DNA of 64,000 nucleotides from Rivularia sp. MS3 (GTDB taxonomy: Bacteria > Cyanobacteriota > Cyanobacteriia > Cyanobacteriales > Nostocaceae): contig JAHCMI010000017.1 of assembly GCA_019192545.1 (NCBI GenBank), forward strand, positions 62,001 through 126,000, given 5' to 3'. Both the position numbers and the translations under genes were made by a program. Under the pieces are notes generated by a model. That model saw only the letters and a program-made list of their open reading frames with translations, had not been told where the DNA came from and did not search any database. Below are positions 44,988 to 53,938 of this stretch, piece after piece; position 1 is the first letter of the stretch; every line of letters starts with the position of its first letter.

Positions 44988-45260
44988 ATGATAATCGCGA
45001 AGCTCGTTTTGTTAACTTCACCCTTGTTTGTTGCCTGTATGTTGTTCTTCGTAAATCCCGCAGCAGCATCCCCCATTGATACTGTATCGACACAAACACA
45101 CATTAGTTCAACTTCAGCAGAATCAGTTCATGGGTTAGCAACTTTGAATCAGGCTGATACATCTAATCCGATTAGAGACTATCTTGGCTGTAAGTGTGCT
45201 TACTGCGTTGGGGTTGAATCTCCATTACAAGGTAAATTACCATTTTCTGGTCTTTTATAA
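44988..45260 (+). CDS. Small exported protein with GCxCxxC motif
   Basis: A 90-residue protein with a signal peptide (MIIAKLVLLTSPLFVACMLFF, cleavage near NPAAASPID) and a Ser/Thr-rich mature part. Near the end it has DYLGCKCAYCVGVESPL. This resembles FGCDCPACLNA in the protein at 38361; both are short, exported, acidic to neutral, and end shortly after the Cys motif. I do not recognise the family. A strong terminator 30 bp downstream makes it monocistronic. It may bind metal or cofactor through the Cys cluster; this is inference. Confidence 0.7.
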   Translation: MIIAKLVLLTSPLFVACMLFFVNPAAASPIDTVSTQTHISSTSAESVHGLATLNQADTSNPIRDYLGCKCAYCVGVESPLQGKLPFSGLL

Positions 45261-45289
45261 AATTAAATTCAGCTTTTAAATAAATCATC

Positions 45290-45320
45290 AACCCGGTTTT
45301 TTGCAGAAACCGGGTTTTTT
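45290..45320 (+). terminator. Rho-independent terminator
   Basis: A perfect 10-bp stem AACCCGGTTT / AAACCGGGTT with a seven-base loop followed by T residues, 29 bp after the small exported protein gene. The rest of 45321-45641 is very AT-rich and should hold the promoter of the next gene; nothing else seen. Confidence 0.9.
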
Positions 45321-45641
45321 AATGTTTATCGACAAATAAAAATTGCTATATATTATAATTACCTATCATAGCTATTTATAAATTTCATATTTTATTATTA
45401 TTTAAATTTCAGATATAAATCTAACTAAATAAGACATCCAGTCATACATTAAAAAAGTTAATTGATACACTTTATATAACTATTTACAACCAATTTAAAT
45501 TAATTTTTATCGCAAAAATAATTACAATTTTTGTTGCAATATTACTTTTAGTTAACGTAGCGATAAATACTTTGTCGATAATGATTATGATTGTTTGCGG
45601 CAATCATTTGTTAATTATTTGACTCAAGAGAGAAAAGCAAA

Positions 45642-46466
45642 ATGACACCACAAGCTACTGCAAATCTTATTGAGCAAGATTTTGTCGTTAATTCCAAGAA
45701 ATCTTTATCTGTTGTCATCGAAGGGGAACAAGCTACACCTATTAATCAACTTCCCCAGTCGTGGCAAGATATTTCTACAGGTAAATCTAATACCAAACTT
45801 TCTAATGCCGAAGATTATGTGAAAATGGCGCAGCTATTTTTTCACAAAATGTCTAAAGGTGATGTTGATTTATTTAATAAATTTGAGAACTTAGGGCACT
45901 TAAAACCTGCTTTTTGTGAAATATTTGGTACTTTAGCTTGGGAAGCTCTTGATTTTTACGGCAAGGATTTCGATGTAGATAGATATCCTAATTTTGATTT
46001 AGTTGAACAATCACTTTCCCCACAAGAAGAAGATTATACCGAGCGCAAACAAATTGTCGAAATCGGTAAAGCTTTGTTTGCGGAGTTTGGTTACGATTTA
46101 CCAGCTTCTTTTTATCACGTACATTTAGCTCCCGTTTACAGAGAAGAAGTGTCAGAAATTCGTCCGCTGAGATTCTCCGAGGAAGATAAGTTAAATGCAC
46201 GGGCATGGGATGCTTCTTTACATGGGCAAAAGGTATTTCCCATTCAGTTGATGGTGCAAAGTATTTCTTCTCAGCATGGATTTTTCCAGGAGCATGGTTG
46301 TGGCTGTAACCATGCAATGACTAGAGTTAAAACTACCGATACCTCTTTTGATTATCAAATTCGTCCAGAAATGCGTAACACTTGGATTCGCGATTTTATC
46401 TGGACTGTATGGTATGAGTATGCTTTCTTTAACTTTGTGCCGGTAACTCGTTTTTTAGTTGATTAA
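45642..46466 (+). CDS. Unknown 274-residue His/Cys-containing protein
   Basis: I do not recognise this protein. It appears soluble, with no signal or membrane segment. The N-terminal 60 residues are polar. Notable are FYHVHLAPVYREEVSEI near residue 160, and near 210-225 SISSQHGFFQEHGCGCNHAMTRV, which groups three His and two Cys and could bind a metal. The C-terminus is aromatic (WTVWYEYAFFNFVPVTRF). The start is supported by AAGAGAGAAAAGC just upstream. It is flanked by terminators, so it is a single-gene unit. Confidence 0.72.
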   Translation: MTPQATANLIEQDFVVNSKKSLSVVIEGEQATPINQLPQSWQDISTGKSNTKLSNAEDYVKMAQLFFHKMSKGDVDLFNKFENLGHLKPAFCEIFGTLAWEALDFYGKDFDVDRYPNFDLVEQSLSPQEEDYTERKQIVEIGKALFAEFGYDLPASFYHVHLAPVYREEVSEIRPLRFSEEDKLNARAWDASLHGQKVFPIQLMVQSISSQHGFFQEHGCGCNHAMTRVKTTDTSFDYQIRPEMRNTWIRDFIWTVWYEYAFFNFVPVTRFLVD

Positions 46467-46560
46467 GCTTAAGATATTTGACAGCAAGAACATCTCCCCG
46501 TAAAGTTCTCTTTGTAGCACAAGAGTTGTACCTTATTTAAGTGCAGAGTTCTGTATGTTG

Positions 46561-46593
46561 TAGTTCCCAGGTTTTGCTTGGGAACTAGTTTTT
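46561..46593 (+). terminator. Rho-independent terminator
   Basis: A 9-bp stem TAGTTCCCA / TGGGAACTA around GGTTTTGCT is followed by GTTTTT. It ends the unknown gene about 95 bp upstream. The remaining 46594-46829 spacer is AT-rich. Confidence 0.75.
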
Positions 46594-46829
46594 GCAGGCT
46601 TCGCTTCTAAATTGTTGGCATAAGATACAAAACCTTAACCAAGATTATCTCGAATTTAATCGCACTTTAAGTAATCATAAAAGCTGAAGATAAGACAATT
46701 GTAACTACGAGCTAAGTATTTTTTTGTATAAAAATAAAAATTCCTTTTTCTCTTCTTAAACACGTACATTAATAGAATGAGATGTTATGATTTGTTGAGA
46801 ATTCTTTTTAAGATGATAGGAGCAATATT

Positions 46830-47090
46830 ATGAGCAATTCATCGCCACCAAGTTATCCGAGCAAGTCAAAAATGTTGCATAATCTCTTTTCGGAAGCTTA
46901 TAAAACAGCAAAACAGGGATTGTGTGGGGATAAAATCCTTGCTCAAAAGAGTAAAGTCGAAGAAAGATTAGAAATTTGTTCTAATTGTGAAAAGTATAAT
47001 GCAGAAGCTAAACGCTGTACTTTATGTGGATGTTTCATGTTAGTAAAGGCAAATATTGAGACTTCCGAATGCCCCGATGGTAAATGGTAA
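46830..47090 (+). CDS. Small zinc-ribbon-like protein (DUF6171-like)
   Basis: An 86-residue protein with Cys pairs arranged as CSNCEKYNAEAKRCTLCGCFMLVK and a final ECPDGKW. The pattern C-x2-C, C-x2-C-x-C and Cys-Pro-x-Gly-Lys-Trp resembles small zinc-binding proteins often found in phage and bacterial genomes (DUF6171-like). The N-terminal half is a polar helix. A good ribosome-binding site (TAGGAGC) precedes the ATG. The peptide deformylase gene starts 25 bp later, suggesting cotranscription. Confidence 0.75.
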   Translation: MSNSSPPSYPSKSKMLHNLFSEAYKTAKQGLCGDKILAQKSKVEERLEICSNCEKYNAEAKRCTLCGCFMLVKANIETSECPDGKW

Positions 47091-47115
47091 GTTCGCTTTG
47101 TAAAAAATAATTTTT

Positions 47116-47583
47116 ATGGTTGTTAAACCTCTGGTGTATCATCCCAATTCTTTACTTAGAGAAGTATCAATTAAAGTTGATGCTTTTGATTCAGATTTGC
47201 AAGATTTGATTGAAGATTTGGTTGATACTATGCTTGCAGAAGATTCTATGGGATTAGCTGCACCTCAAATTGGAGAATTGAAGCGAGTTTTTGTTTTAAA
47301 TAAGAAACGTATTACAGGAAATAAAAGCAAAAACTATCAGTCTGAGGATATATTATGCATTGTAAATCCTCGAATAGAGCATCAAGAAAATTCTATTGAT
47401 TCAAGCGAAGGATGCTTGAGTTTTCCAGGAAGACGAGAAACAGTTAAGCGTTTTAGTAATACAAGGTTAAAAGCTGTCAACCAAGAAAATCAACCTTTTA
47501 CTCTTGATGCCGATGGAATGCTGTCGATTATTATTCAACATGAAATTGACCATTTGAACGGGATTCTTTTTATAGACAGGTAA
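47116..47583 (+). CDS. def: Peptide deformylase
   Basis: Metallo-enzyme of 155 residues that removes the formyl group from new N-termini. All three motifs are intact: GLAAPQIG near residue 46, EGCLSFPG near 97 with the metal Cys, and QHEIDHLNG near 140 with both metal His and the catalytic Glu. It is shorter than many type 1B enzymes, ending soon after LFIDR. Cyanobacteria often carry more than one def; whether this is the main copy is unknown. It follows a small zinc-ribbon gene by 25 bp. Confidence 0.95.
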   Translation: MVVKPLVYHPNSLLREVSIKVDAFDSDLQDLIEDLVDTMLAEDSMGLAAPQIGELKRVFVLNKKRITGNKSKNYQSEDILCIVNPRIEHQENSIDSSEGCLSFPGRRETVKRFSNTRLKAVNQENQPFTLDADGMLSIIIQHEIDHLNGILFIDR

Positions 47584-47694
47584 TAAATAGGTAATAGGTA
47601 ATTGAGCATTAAAAACTGTTAATTTTTAACTTACAACTTACAACTCGCTATTCGCTACTTACTACTTGGTAATTAAAAAATATAACCATCCCGC

Positions 47695-48498
47695 TTAATT
47701 CCTAATTAATTGCGCTTCTTTGTTAAAAAACTGATGGGAAATAGCTTTAGTTAGCACAATAGCTGTTAACAGATTGCTGAATGCCACCATAAACATCAGT
47801 AAAATTTGATATGATGCGGCTTCTGCTGCAACTTGAAATGGTTGTTTGTCATAATCAACCCCGCTAATGATTAATCCACTCATAAATCCGGGTATTGTTA
47901 CCATTCCGATTATCATCATTTGATTGATAGTAGGAATCAAAGCAGCGCGGATTGCATCTTTTTTATACTGCTTGATTGCCTGTTGCGGAGTTGCTCCCAA
48001 GCTCAGATGAGTTTCGATTTCAGCATGGCTAGCATTGATTGTACTGACAAAACGCTCTCCTGCGATCGCGGCTGCATTCATAGCATTACCTAATACAACT
48101 CCGGCTAGAGGAATCACGTATTGCGGCTGAAACCATCTATCAGGTTGGATTATCAAAAAAGTTGCGTACATCAAAGTGAATGCAGTGCTTAAGAACATTG
48201 AACCCCACACTAAAGGTAGAATTCCTGGCATTTTTTGAGTAATGCGGTTTTTGGCAACAATCGCCGCAAGAGTCAGCATTACTGCTAAAATCGCCAAAAC
48301 AGCCCATAGGTTATTTAAAGCAAGAACGAAGTCTAAAATGTATCCCAAGACTAGCAACTGAAGTATAGTTCTGACGGTGGCAAAAGCTAAATTTAGTTCC
48401 AGCCCGATTTTTTGCCAAATAGATAAACCTATTGCTATAGCCATTAACCCTATAGCAATTGCCAAGTCTAAAAAATCTAGTTCTATCAATTCTGACAT
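47695..48498 (-). CDS. FetB/UPF0014 family ABC permease
   Basis: Integral membrane subunit of the UPF0014 (YbbM/FetB) family, 267 residues with about seven helices. Landmarks are NLAFATVRTILQLLVLGYIL near residue 35, the VLGNAMNAAAIAGERF segment, LSLGATPQQAIKQYKKDAIRAALIP, and IPGFMSGLIISGVDYDKQPFQVA. In E. coli FetA-FetB exports iron. No ATPase subunit gene is adjacent here, so the partner must lie elsewhere. ATG at 48498 is preferred to a TTG before it. The divergent DegT gene starts 428 bp away. Confidence 0.85.
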   Translation of the reverse strand: MSELIELDFLDLAIAIGLMAIAIGLSIWQKIGLELNLAFATVRTILQLLVLGYILDFVLALNNLWAVLAILAVMLTLAAIVAKNRITQKMPGILPLVWGSMFLSTAFTLMYATFLIIQPDRWFQPQYVIPLAGVVLGNAMNAAAIAGERFVSTINASHAEIETHLSLGATPQQAIKQYKKDAIRAALIPTINQMMIIGMVTIPGFMSGLIISGVDYDKQPFQVAAEAASYQILLMFMVAFSNLLTAIVLTKAISHQFFNKEAQLIRN

Positions 48499-48926
48499 CA
48501 AAATTACTTGTTGAAATTACTTCTATTTTCCCACTATCGATAAATACCGATGCACTACATCGGGTTTTATTTTACTTAAATCCTAAAGGAGTGTCAGAAA
48601 CCCGATTTCTTGTCGCAAAAGCATGACTCTGTGTTTGCAAAACCGGGTTTGTTTGGGATTATTGAGAATAATGCTGTCGGCTGAGATTTTAAGCGCTTAT
48701 TTTGAAAAATATTATATTTCTTTGCCGATGAAGATAGCACACCGATGTATCAATATACGAAATCAAACATTTTCTAACACCATACAAATATAAGATGTTA
48801 TATTGCCGATAATTAAGTGAAACTCTTGCTGATAGGGTATTATAAGCGACAGTAGAAAACAGCAAATATGATTCAAAATTTAACAAGTCATTCAGCACTA
48901 TCATCGATATTCATATAACAAAACTC
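48499..48926. promoter_or_regulatory. Divergent promoter region with a long hairpin
   Basis: Between the FetB-type gene and the DegT gene. At 48597-48655 an imperfect inverted repeat AGAAACCCGATTT and AAAACCGGGTTT surrounds about 30 bp; this CCCGGTTT-type word also forms the terminator at 45290. No specific regulator site is identified. Confidence 0.4.
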
Positions 48927-50051
48927 ATGATACAAAGTGTAGATTCTATTCCAGCTTTTGATAACAAACAGCAATATTCTACAATCGCAGCAGAAGTTAG
49001 CTCGGCAGTTTTAGAGGTTCTATCTTCCGGGCGTTATATTGGTGGCCCTTTGGTGGAAGAATTAGAAAAAAATCTAGCTGCTCATACGAATGTAAGTGAA
49101 TGTGTAGGCTGTAATTCTGGTACGGATGCTCTTTACTTAGCTTTGAGAGCTTACGGTATTGGTGCGGGAGATGAGGTAATTACGACACCTTTTACCTTTG
49201 TAGCAACCTGTGAAACTATTAGTGCAGTGGGTGCAAAACCGGTATTCGTCGATATTGATGCAGCTACTTTCAATTTAGATTTGCAGCAAGTAGCAGCAGC
49301 TATAACACCATTAACTAAAGCTATTATTCCGGTTCATTTGTTCGGACAACCGGTAGATATGACATCCTTAATGGCAATAGCTCAAGCTAACAATTTGCTA
49401 GTAATAGAAGATTGCGCTCAGTCAACCGGAGCAATGTGGGATAAACAAAAAGTAGGAAGTATCGGAGATATCGGTTGCTTTAGCTTTTATCCGACAAAAA
49501 ATTTGGGTGGATGCGGTGATGGTGGTGCAATTACCGTTAATAATGCAGAAATCGCTCAAAAACTGCGAGTATTAAAAGACCACGGTCAAAAAAGTAAATA
49601 CCACTACGAAGAAATTGGTGTAAATAGCAGATTAGATTCGATTCAAGCAGCTATCTTACTAATTAAATTGCGTTATTTAGATAGTTGGAATCAACAAAGA
49701 CAGCAAATAGCTGCTCGCTATCACGAACTACTTAGTCAGGTTCCGGGTATCATAACTCCTGAAGAATTACCTGGTGGTACTGGAGTATGGAATCAATACA
49801 CCATCCGGGTTGAGAATGGCAAAAGAGATTTTTTACACAATCAGTTAAAAGAAAAAGGTGTAAATACAGCAATTTACTATCCTCGTCCTTTACATTTGCA
49901 GCCAGTTTATCAAAGTTTGGGTTATCAACCGGGACAATTACCGGTAGCTGAACAAGCCTGTAACGAAGTTTTATCTTTACCAATGTTCCCAGAACTTACT
50001 CAAGAACAGCAAGAACGGGTAGTTTACAGCATCAAACAAGTCATAAGTTAA
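48927..50051 (+). CDS. DegT/DnrJ/EryC1/StrS sugar aminotransferase
   Basis: PLP-dependent aminotransferase, 374 residues, that turns a nucleotide keto-sugar into an amino-sugar. Visible are FVGCNSGTDALYLALRAYGI-like SECVGCNSGTDAL, TTPFTFVATCETI, VDIDAATFNLD, VIPVHLFGQPVDM, IEDCAQSTGA and the Schiff-base Lys191 in YPTKNLGGCGDGG. It could supply an amino-sugar for surface glycans, but it is 30 kb from the polysaccharide locus. A hairpin GAGACGCAGCAATGCTACGTCTC follows. Confidence 0.92.
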   Translation: MIQSVDSIPAFDNKQQYSTIAAEVSSAVLEVLSSGRYIGGPLVEELEKNLAAHTNVSECVGCNSGTDALYLALRAYGIGAGDEVITTPFTFVATCETISAVGAKPVFVDIDAATFNLDLQQVAAAITPLTKAIIPVHLFGQPVDMTSLMAIAQANNLLVIEDCAQSTGAMWDKQKVGSIGDIGCFSFYPTKNLGGCGDGGAITVNNAEIAQKLRVLKDHGQKSKYHYEEIGVNSRLDSIQAAILLIKLRYLDSWNQQRQQIAARYHELLSQVPGIITPEELPGGTGVWNQYTIRVENGKRDFLHNQLKEKGVNTAIYYPRPLHLQPVYQSLGYQPGQLPVAEQACNEVLSLPMFPELTQEQQERVVYSIKQVIS

Positions 50052-50057
50052 ACAGTT

Positions 50058-50086
50058 TAGAGACGCAGCAATGCTACGTCTCTATA
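50058..50086. repeat. Dispersed hairpin GAGACGtAGCAnTGCTACGTCTC
   Basis: AGAGACGCAGC and GCTACGTCTCT pair with one mismatch. It sits in the 41-bp space between convergent genes and could terminate both. A related palindrome is at about 26255. Confidence 0.65.
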
Positions 50087-50092
50087 GATTTT

Positions 50093-50845
50093 CTAACTCA
50101 ACACCTTTTCTTCTTTTTCTTCTGTCTGCATCGCTTCAACTAAACTACGTACAGCGGCAATCATGGCAACTTCACTCGACAGCTGGTTGATTGCCGAACC
50201 TACTCCCACACCAGCAGCACCAGCAGCAATTGCTAGAGGTGCCGTAACGGCCGAAATTCCCGAAGCGCAGAGTACGGGAACCGAAACAGCGCGAGAAATT
50301 TCGTAAGCTGCTGCTAACGTCGGAGATGCTTTTTCAATTAATCCTAAAGTACCTGCATTTTGAGGTTTGCTGCTGGTACCACCTTCTGTTTGAATAATAT
50401 CTGCACCTGCTTTGACTAATTCTTCGGCTAACTGTACCTGTCGATCTAATGTCAGAATATGTGGAACGGTAACCGAAAGAGTAATTCTAGGAAGTAATGC
50501 GCGGGTTTGCTTTGTTAAAGCTAAAACTTCCTCAGCTTCAAATCTAATTCCTTGTGCGTAAAAAGAATCAAAATTACCAATTTCGATTAAGTCGGCACCA
50601 GATGCAACTGCTTTGAGAAACTTTTCAGGCTCTACAGCCGATACACATATTGGTAAATCGGTGAGTTTTTTCGCCATTTTTACTAACTGTGCATCGGCTG
50701 CAATATCAAGAAAACTTGCACCACCAAGCTGTGCAGCTTTCACGGTTGCAGCAACTCGGTTAGTATCAAAGTTATTCAAGCCACTGATGACTTTAAGTAC
50801 GCGACGATTAGTAAATGCACGTTCTAGTTTAGAATCCATAATCAT
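50093..50845 (-). CDS. ycf23: Ycf23 / DUF561 TIM-barrel protein
   Basis: Ycf23 family protein, 250 residues, conserved in cyanobacteria and red-lineage plastids. It looks like a TIM barrel: RRVLKVISGLNNFDTNRVAATVKAA, GGASFLDIAADAQLV, LPICVSAVEPEKFLKAV, GADLIEIGNFDSFY, ITLSVTVPHILTLDRQVQLA, a GADIIQTEGGTSSKPQ segment and PVLCASGISAVTAPLAIAAGAAGVGVGSA. These phosphate-binding-like loops hint at a phosphorylated ligand. Function is unproven. Start at 50845 or 50839. Confidence 0.92.
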   Translation of the reverse strand: MIMDSKLERAFTNRRVLKVISGLNNFDTNRVAATVKAAQLGGASFLDIAADAQLVKMAKKLTDLPICVSAVEPEKFLKAVASGADLIEIGNFDSFYAQGIRFEAEEVLALTKQTRALLPRITLSVTVPHILTLDRQVQLAEELVKAGADIIQTEGGTSSKPQNAGTLGLIEKASPTLAAAYEISRAVSVPVLCASGISAVTAPLAIAAGAAGVGVGSAINQLSSEVAMIAAVRSLVEAMQTEEKEEKVLS

Positions 50846-51219
50846 AGGTAGAAGTGATGCTGGGCAAATAAGGATTATTTTACCGTTACTATATTACTTT
50901 AAGCTGCGGATATCGTAGATATTAAAATGTTAATTAATCAAGATAAATTCTTTTAGCACTCAGGCCACCCTACAAAAAATTACTTTTTTAGTTGTTCGTC
51001 ATTATTAATATGGTGGAGTACTAAGTTTATTTTCGTGAAAATATATTTATTTAGTTTTAGACGAATAATAAACCCAATTTGAGCAGGTGAAATAAGATGT
51101 AAAATTTATTTTATTGACTTGGTTTGTACTTATAATTATGAATCATCCGGTATAAAAGAGTCTTTGATATTTTTATTTACTAAACTAAGATAAAGATTTT
51201 TTAAATGAAAATAAAAATA
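50846..51219. other. AT-rich spacer, nothing identified
   Basis: The spacer between ycf23 and the histidine kinase, both minus-strand. It must contain the ycf23 promoter at its left and the end of the kinase gene at its right. No repeat, hairpin or frame of note was seen. Confidence 0.5.
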
Positions 51220-53502
51220 TTAAATTGGGATTTTAATTATAAATTTAGCCCCATTTCCAGGTGAGGTAATACAATCTAAAGTACCGCCATGCTTTTGGGT
51301 AATAATTTGATAGCTAATCGATAATCCCAAACCAGTTCCTTTTCCTTCTACTTTAGTTGTGAAAAAAGCGTCAAATAATTTGTCTTTTATTTGTAGAGGA
51401 ATTCCGGTTCCATTGTCTGCAATAATTATAGTTATCCAGCTAGCATCTTTTTCAGTAGTCAGTGTAATTATATTAGGGTTTTGACTGACTTCTTGATAAC
51501 TTTTACCTTGATTTGATTCATCTAGGGCATCAATAGCATTAGAAATCAAATTCATAAACACTTGATTTATTTGACCATAATAGCATTCAACTAAAGGTAG
51601 TTCGGCGTAATTCTTTACAATTTGAATCGCCGGACGTTGTGGTTTTGCCTTCAGACGATGAGATAAAATCATTAAGGTAGTATCAAGACCTTCATGTAAG
51701 TTGACAGCTTTTTTCTCATCGGAACTAGTACGCGAATAATTGCGTAAAGACTGCATGATATCCTTTATACGGTCGGTTCCTAACTTCATCGAAGAAATCA
51801 TTTTGGGCAAATCTTCAGTTAGATATTCTAAGTCTATTGCTTCTATTTCTTCTGCAATTACGTCTCCTGGGTTGGGAAATTCTTGCCGATATAAATTTAG
51901 TAGGTTGAATAAATCTTTTGTATAGTTTTCGGCATGGGATAAGTTACCGGAAATAAAACTAACTGGATTATTTACTTCGTGAGCAACACCAGCAACTAAT
52001 TGTCCGAGTTGGGAGATTTTTTCAGTTTGTATTAGTTGCGATTGAGTCGATTGTAATTGCAATAAAGTTTTTTCTAATTCTTGGGTGCGCTGTTTTAAAG
52101 CTTTTTGAGCTTGATTGCGTTCCTGAATATCTCGCGCAATTACCAATGCATGAGGTTTACCATTGTAAATGAAAGATGTAGCTTTAACCTCGATATCGAA
52201 CAGCGTACCGTTTTTATGGATAACCATAGCTTGGCAAGAAAAATCTTCACCAGATTTTACAGTTGTAATAAAATTATTAAATAAGTAAAGATAATCTGAG
52301 TGAATGTAATCTGAAGGATTTAAAGTCATAAATTCTTGACTCGAATAACCATACATTTGACATAATGTCGGATTTACAGCAACTGCCTTACCGGTTTCTA
52401 AATCAAATATTGATAACCCATCATTAACAGTTTCAAAAATGCTGCGGTACTGTTGTTCTTGTTGTTGTAAAGCTGCTTCTATGTTTTTACGTTTAACAGT
52501 AATCGCAATTTCTTTGGCAATATTACCTAATACTTCAAGGGTATTTTGACTCATAGGCTTTTTAGAAAACATCGCCATAACACCCATAAGTTGCGAATCC
52601 GCAATTAACGGATATCCTGCAAAAGCTATCATTCCTTCGCGAATAGCCCATTGTTTATCGCTTGTTCTTTCATCAGTTTGAACCGAATTAGTAATATGGG
52701 GTTTATTTTCTTTCGCAATTAAACCTATTTTATATTTGCCGACTGGTATGCAACTGTGAGAACCGTCGATATGCGTATACATACCGGCACTTGCTTGTAA
52801 TTTTAGAACTTTTTGTTGGGGATGATGAATCCAAATTCTCGCAAATGCCATATCCAGGTGAAAAGAGATAATTTCCGTACATTTTTGCAGCATTTGCTGT
52901 AAATCGCTGCTTCTTGCTAGAGTTGAATCGATTTCGGTTCTTAATTTCAGAATGCGTGATTTTTGTTGTTCGCTAGCAAATAAACGAGCATTTTTGACTG
53001 CGATCGCGATTTGAGAAACAAGAATTCTAATAGTTTCTAATTTTAATGATGTGAATGCATTTGTTTTAACAGTATTTTCTAAATAAATAATACCGATAAA
53101 ATTATTCTGAAAATTAATTGGAATACATAAAATAGATTTACATTTATGCCGCTCAATATAGATATCGTGGTTATAAATCGAGTCTGCTGCGTTTTGAACA
53201 ACTATGCTTTCCTGAAAAATGATTGCATGATTGATGATATCTTGAGGTATATCAATACAATCAGTTACGGGAATCGATTTATTGATTATTTTATTGCTAT
53301 CTTCTTGATTTTTAATTGCTTCTACAAATAATTGCTGATTTTTTTCTAAAATTAAACAACCCTTTTGAGCGCTGGCTGCTTCTAAAATAATTTCTAATGC
53401 TGCTCTAGGTAGATTTTCTATATTCATTTCGCTTTGTATCGCTTCCGAAGCTTTTACAATCGCATTTAAGTCGAAAAGTTGACTGGTGCTATAGGAAAGC
53501 AT
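51220..53502 (-). CDS. Histidine kinase with two GAF domains and a PAS domain
   Basis: Soluble sensor kinase of 760 residues. Domains in order: GAF 1 (about 25-175), GAF 2 (about 195-335, with RIWIHHPQQKVLKLQASAGM), PAS (about 350-465, with IFETVNDGLSIFDLETGKAVAVNP), a short coiled coil, HisKA with His508 in GVAHEVNNPVSFI, and HATPase with NLISNAIDALDES (N box), DNGTGIP (G1), FFTTK (F) and GTGLGLS (G2). No membrane segment or receiver domain is present, so it signals to a separate response regulator, none of which is adjacent. GAF 1 has no CxH pattern for a bilin, so it is not clearly a phytochrome-type photoreceptor. Confidence 0.92.
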   Translation of the reverse strand: MLSYSTSQLFDLNAIVKASEAIQSEMNIENLPRAALEIILEAASAQKGCLILEKNQQLFVEAIKNQEDSNKIINKSIPVTDCIDIPQDIINHAIIFQESIVVQNAADSIYNHDIYIERHKCKSILCIPINFQNNFIGIIYLENTVKTNAFTSLKLETIRILVSQIAIAVKNARLFASEQQKSRILKLRTEIDSTLARSSDLQQMLQKCTEIISFHLDMAFARIWIHHPQQKVLKLQASAGMYTHIDGSHSCIPVGKYKIGLIAKENKPHITNSVQTDERTSDKQWAIREGMIAFAGYPLIADSQLMGVMAMFSKKPMSQNTLEVLGNIAKEIAITVKRKNIEAALQQQEQQYRSIFETVNDGLSIFDLETGKAVAVNPTLCQMYGYSSQEFMTLNPSDYIHSDYLYLFNNFITTVKSGEDFSCQAMVIHKNGTLFDIEVKATSFIYNGKPHALVIARDIQERNQAQKALKQRTQELEKTLLQLQSTQSQLIQTEKISQLGQLVAGVAHEVNNPVSFISGNLSHAENYTKDLFNLLNLYRQEFPNPGDVIAEEIEAIDLEYLTEDLPKMISSMKLGTDRIKDIMQSLRNYSRTSSDEKKAVNLHEGLDTTLMILSHRLKAKPQRPAIQIVKNYAELPLVECYYGQINQVFMNLISNAIDALDESNQGKSYQEVSQNPNIITLTTEKDASWITIIIADNGTGIPLQIKDKLFDAFFTTKVEGKGTGLGLSISYQIITQKHGGTLDCITSPGNGAKFIIKIPI

Positions 53503-53938
53503 CGTTTCACCCCTTAATATAGTTTTGCCTATTATTTATAATTCCCATAATCAAAGTAAGAATCGACATGATCTAGTTTTAATCTTTCTTTAAAGTAATA
53601 TTTCAATTAGAGAGCATACTTTGCTAGAAAGATGTCCCGCGAATGATTAATAAAACTTAAAATTTTTCAGTTTTCTCTAAATCCACTTTTGTAAGGGAAA
53701 TTTTAATTGTTTTTTCTGCCAAAGTTGGAAGAATCAAAATTTGCCGCGTAATGCCCGTTGAAATTTAAAAGCTTGGGTAATTACCTAATGACTGATACTT
53801 AAAAAATAACTGGAATTAGATACAAATTTTCAAATATATTTTATTCGGATATTACTTAGTATTATCCAAAGGCGATCGCTGCCTGTTCTATAGTAAAAAA
53901 ATAGATATAAAGTAGTGACGGTGGGATTACGGCATAAT
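53503..53938. other. Divergent spacer upstream of histidine kinase and Tab2-like gene
   Basis: AT-rich with one HIP1 octamer at about 53873. It should contain both promoters. No gene or clear operator was seen. Confidence 0.5.
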
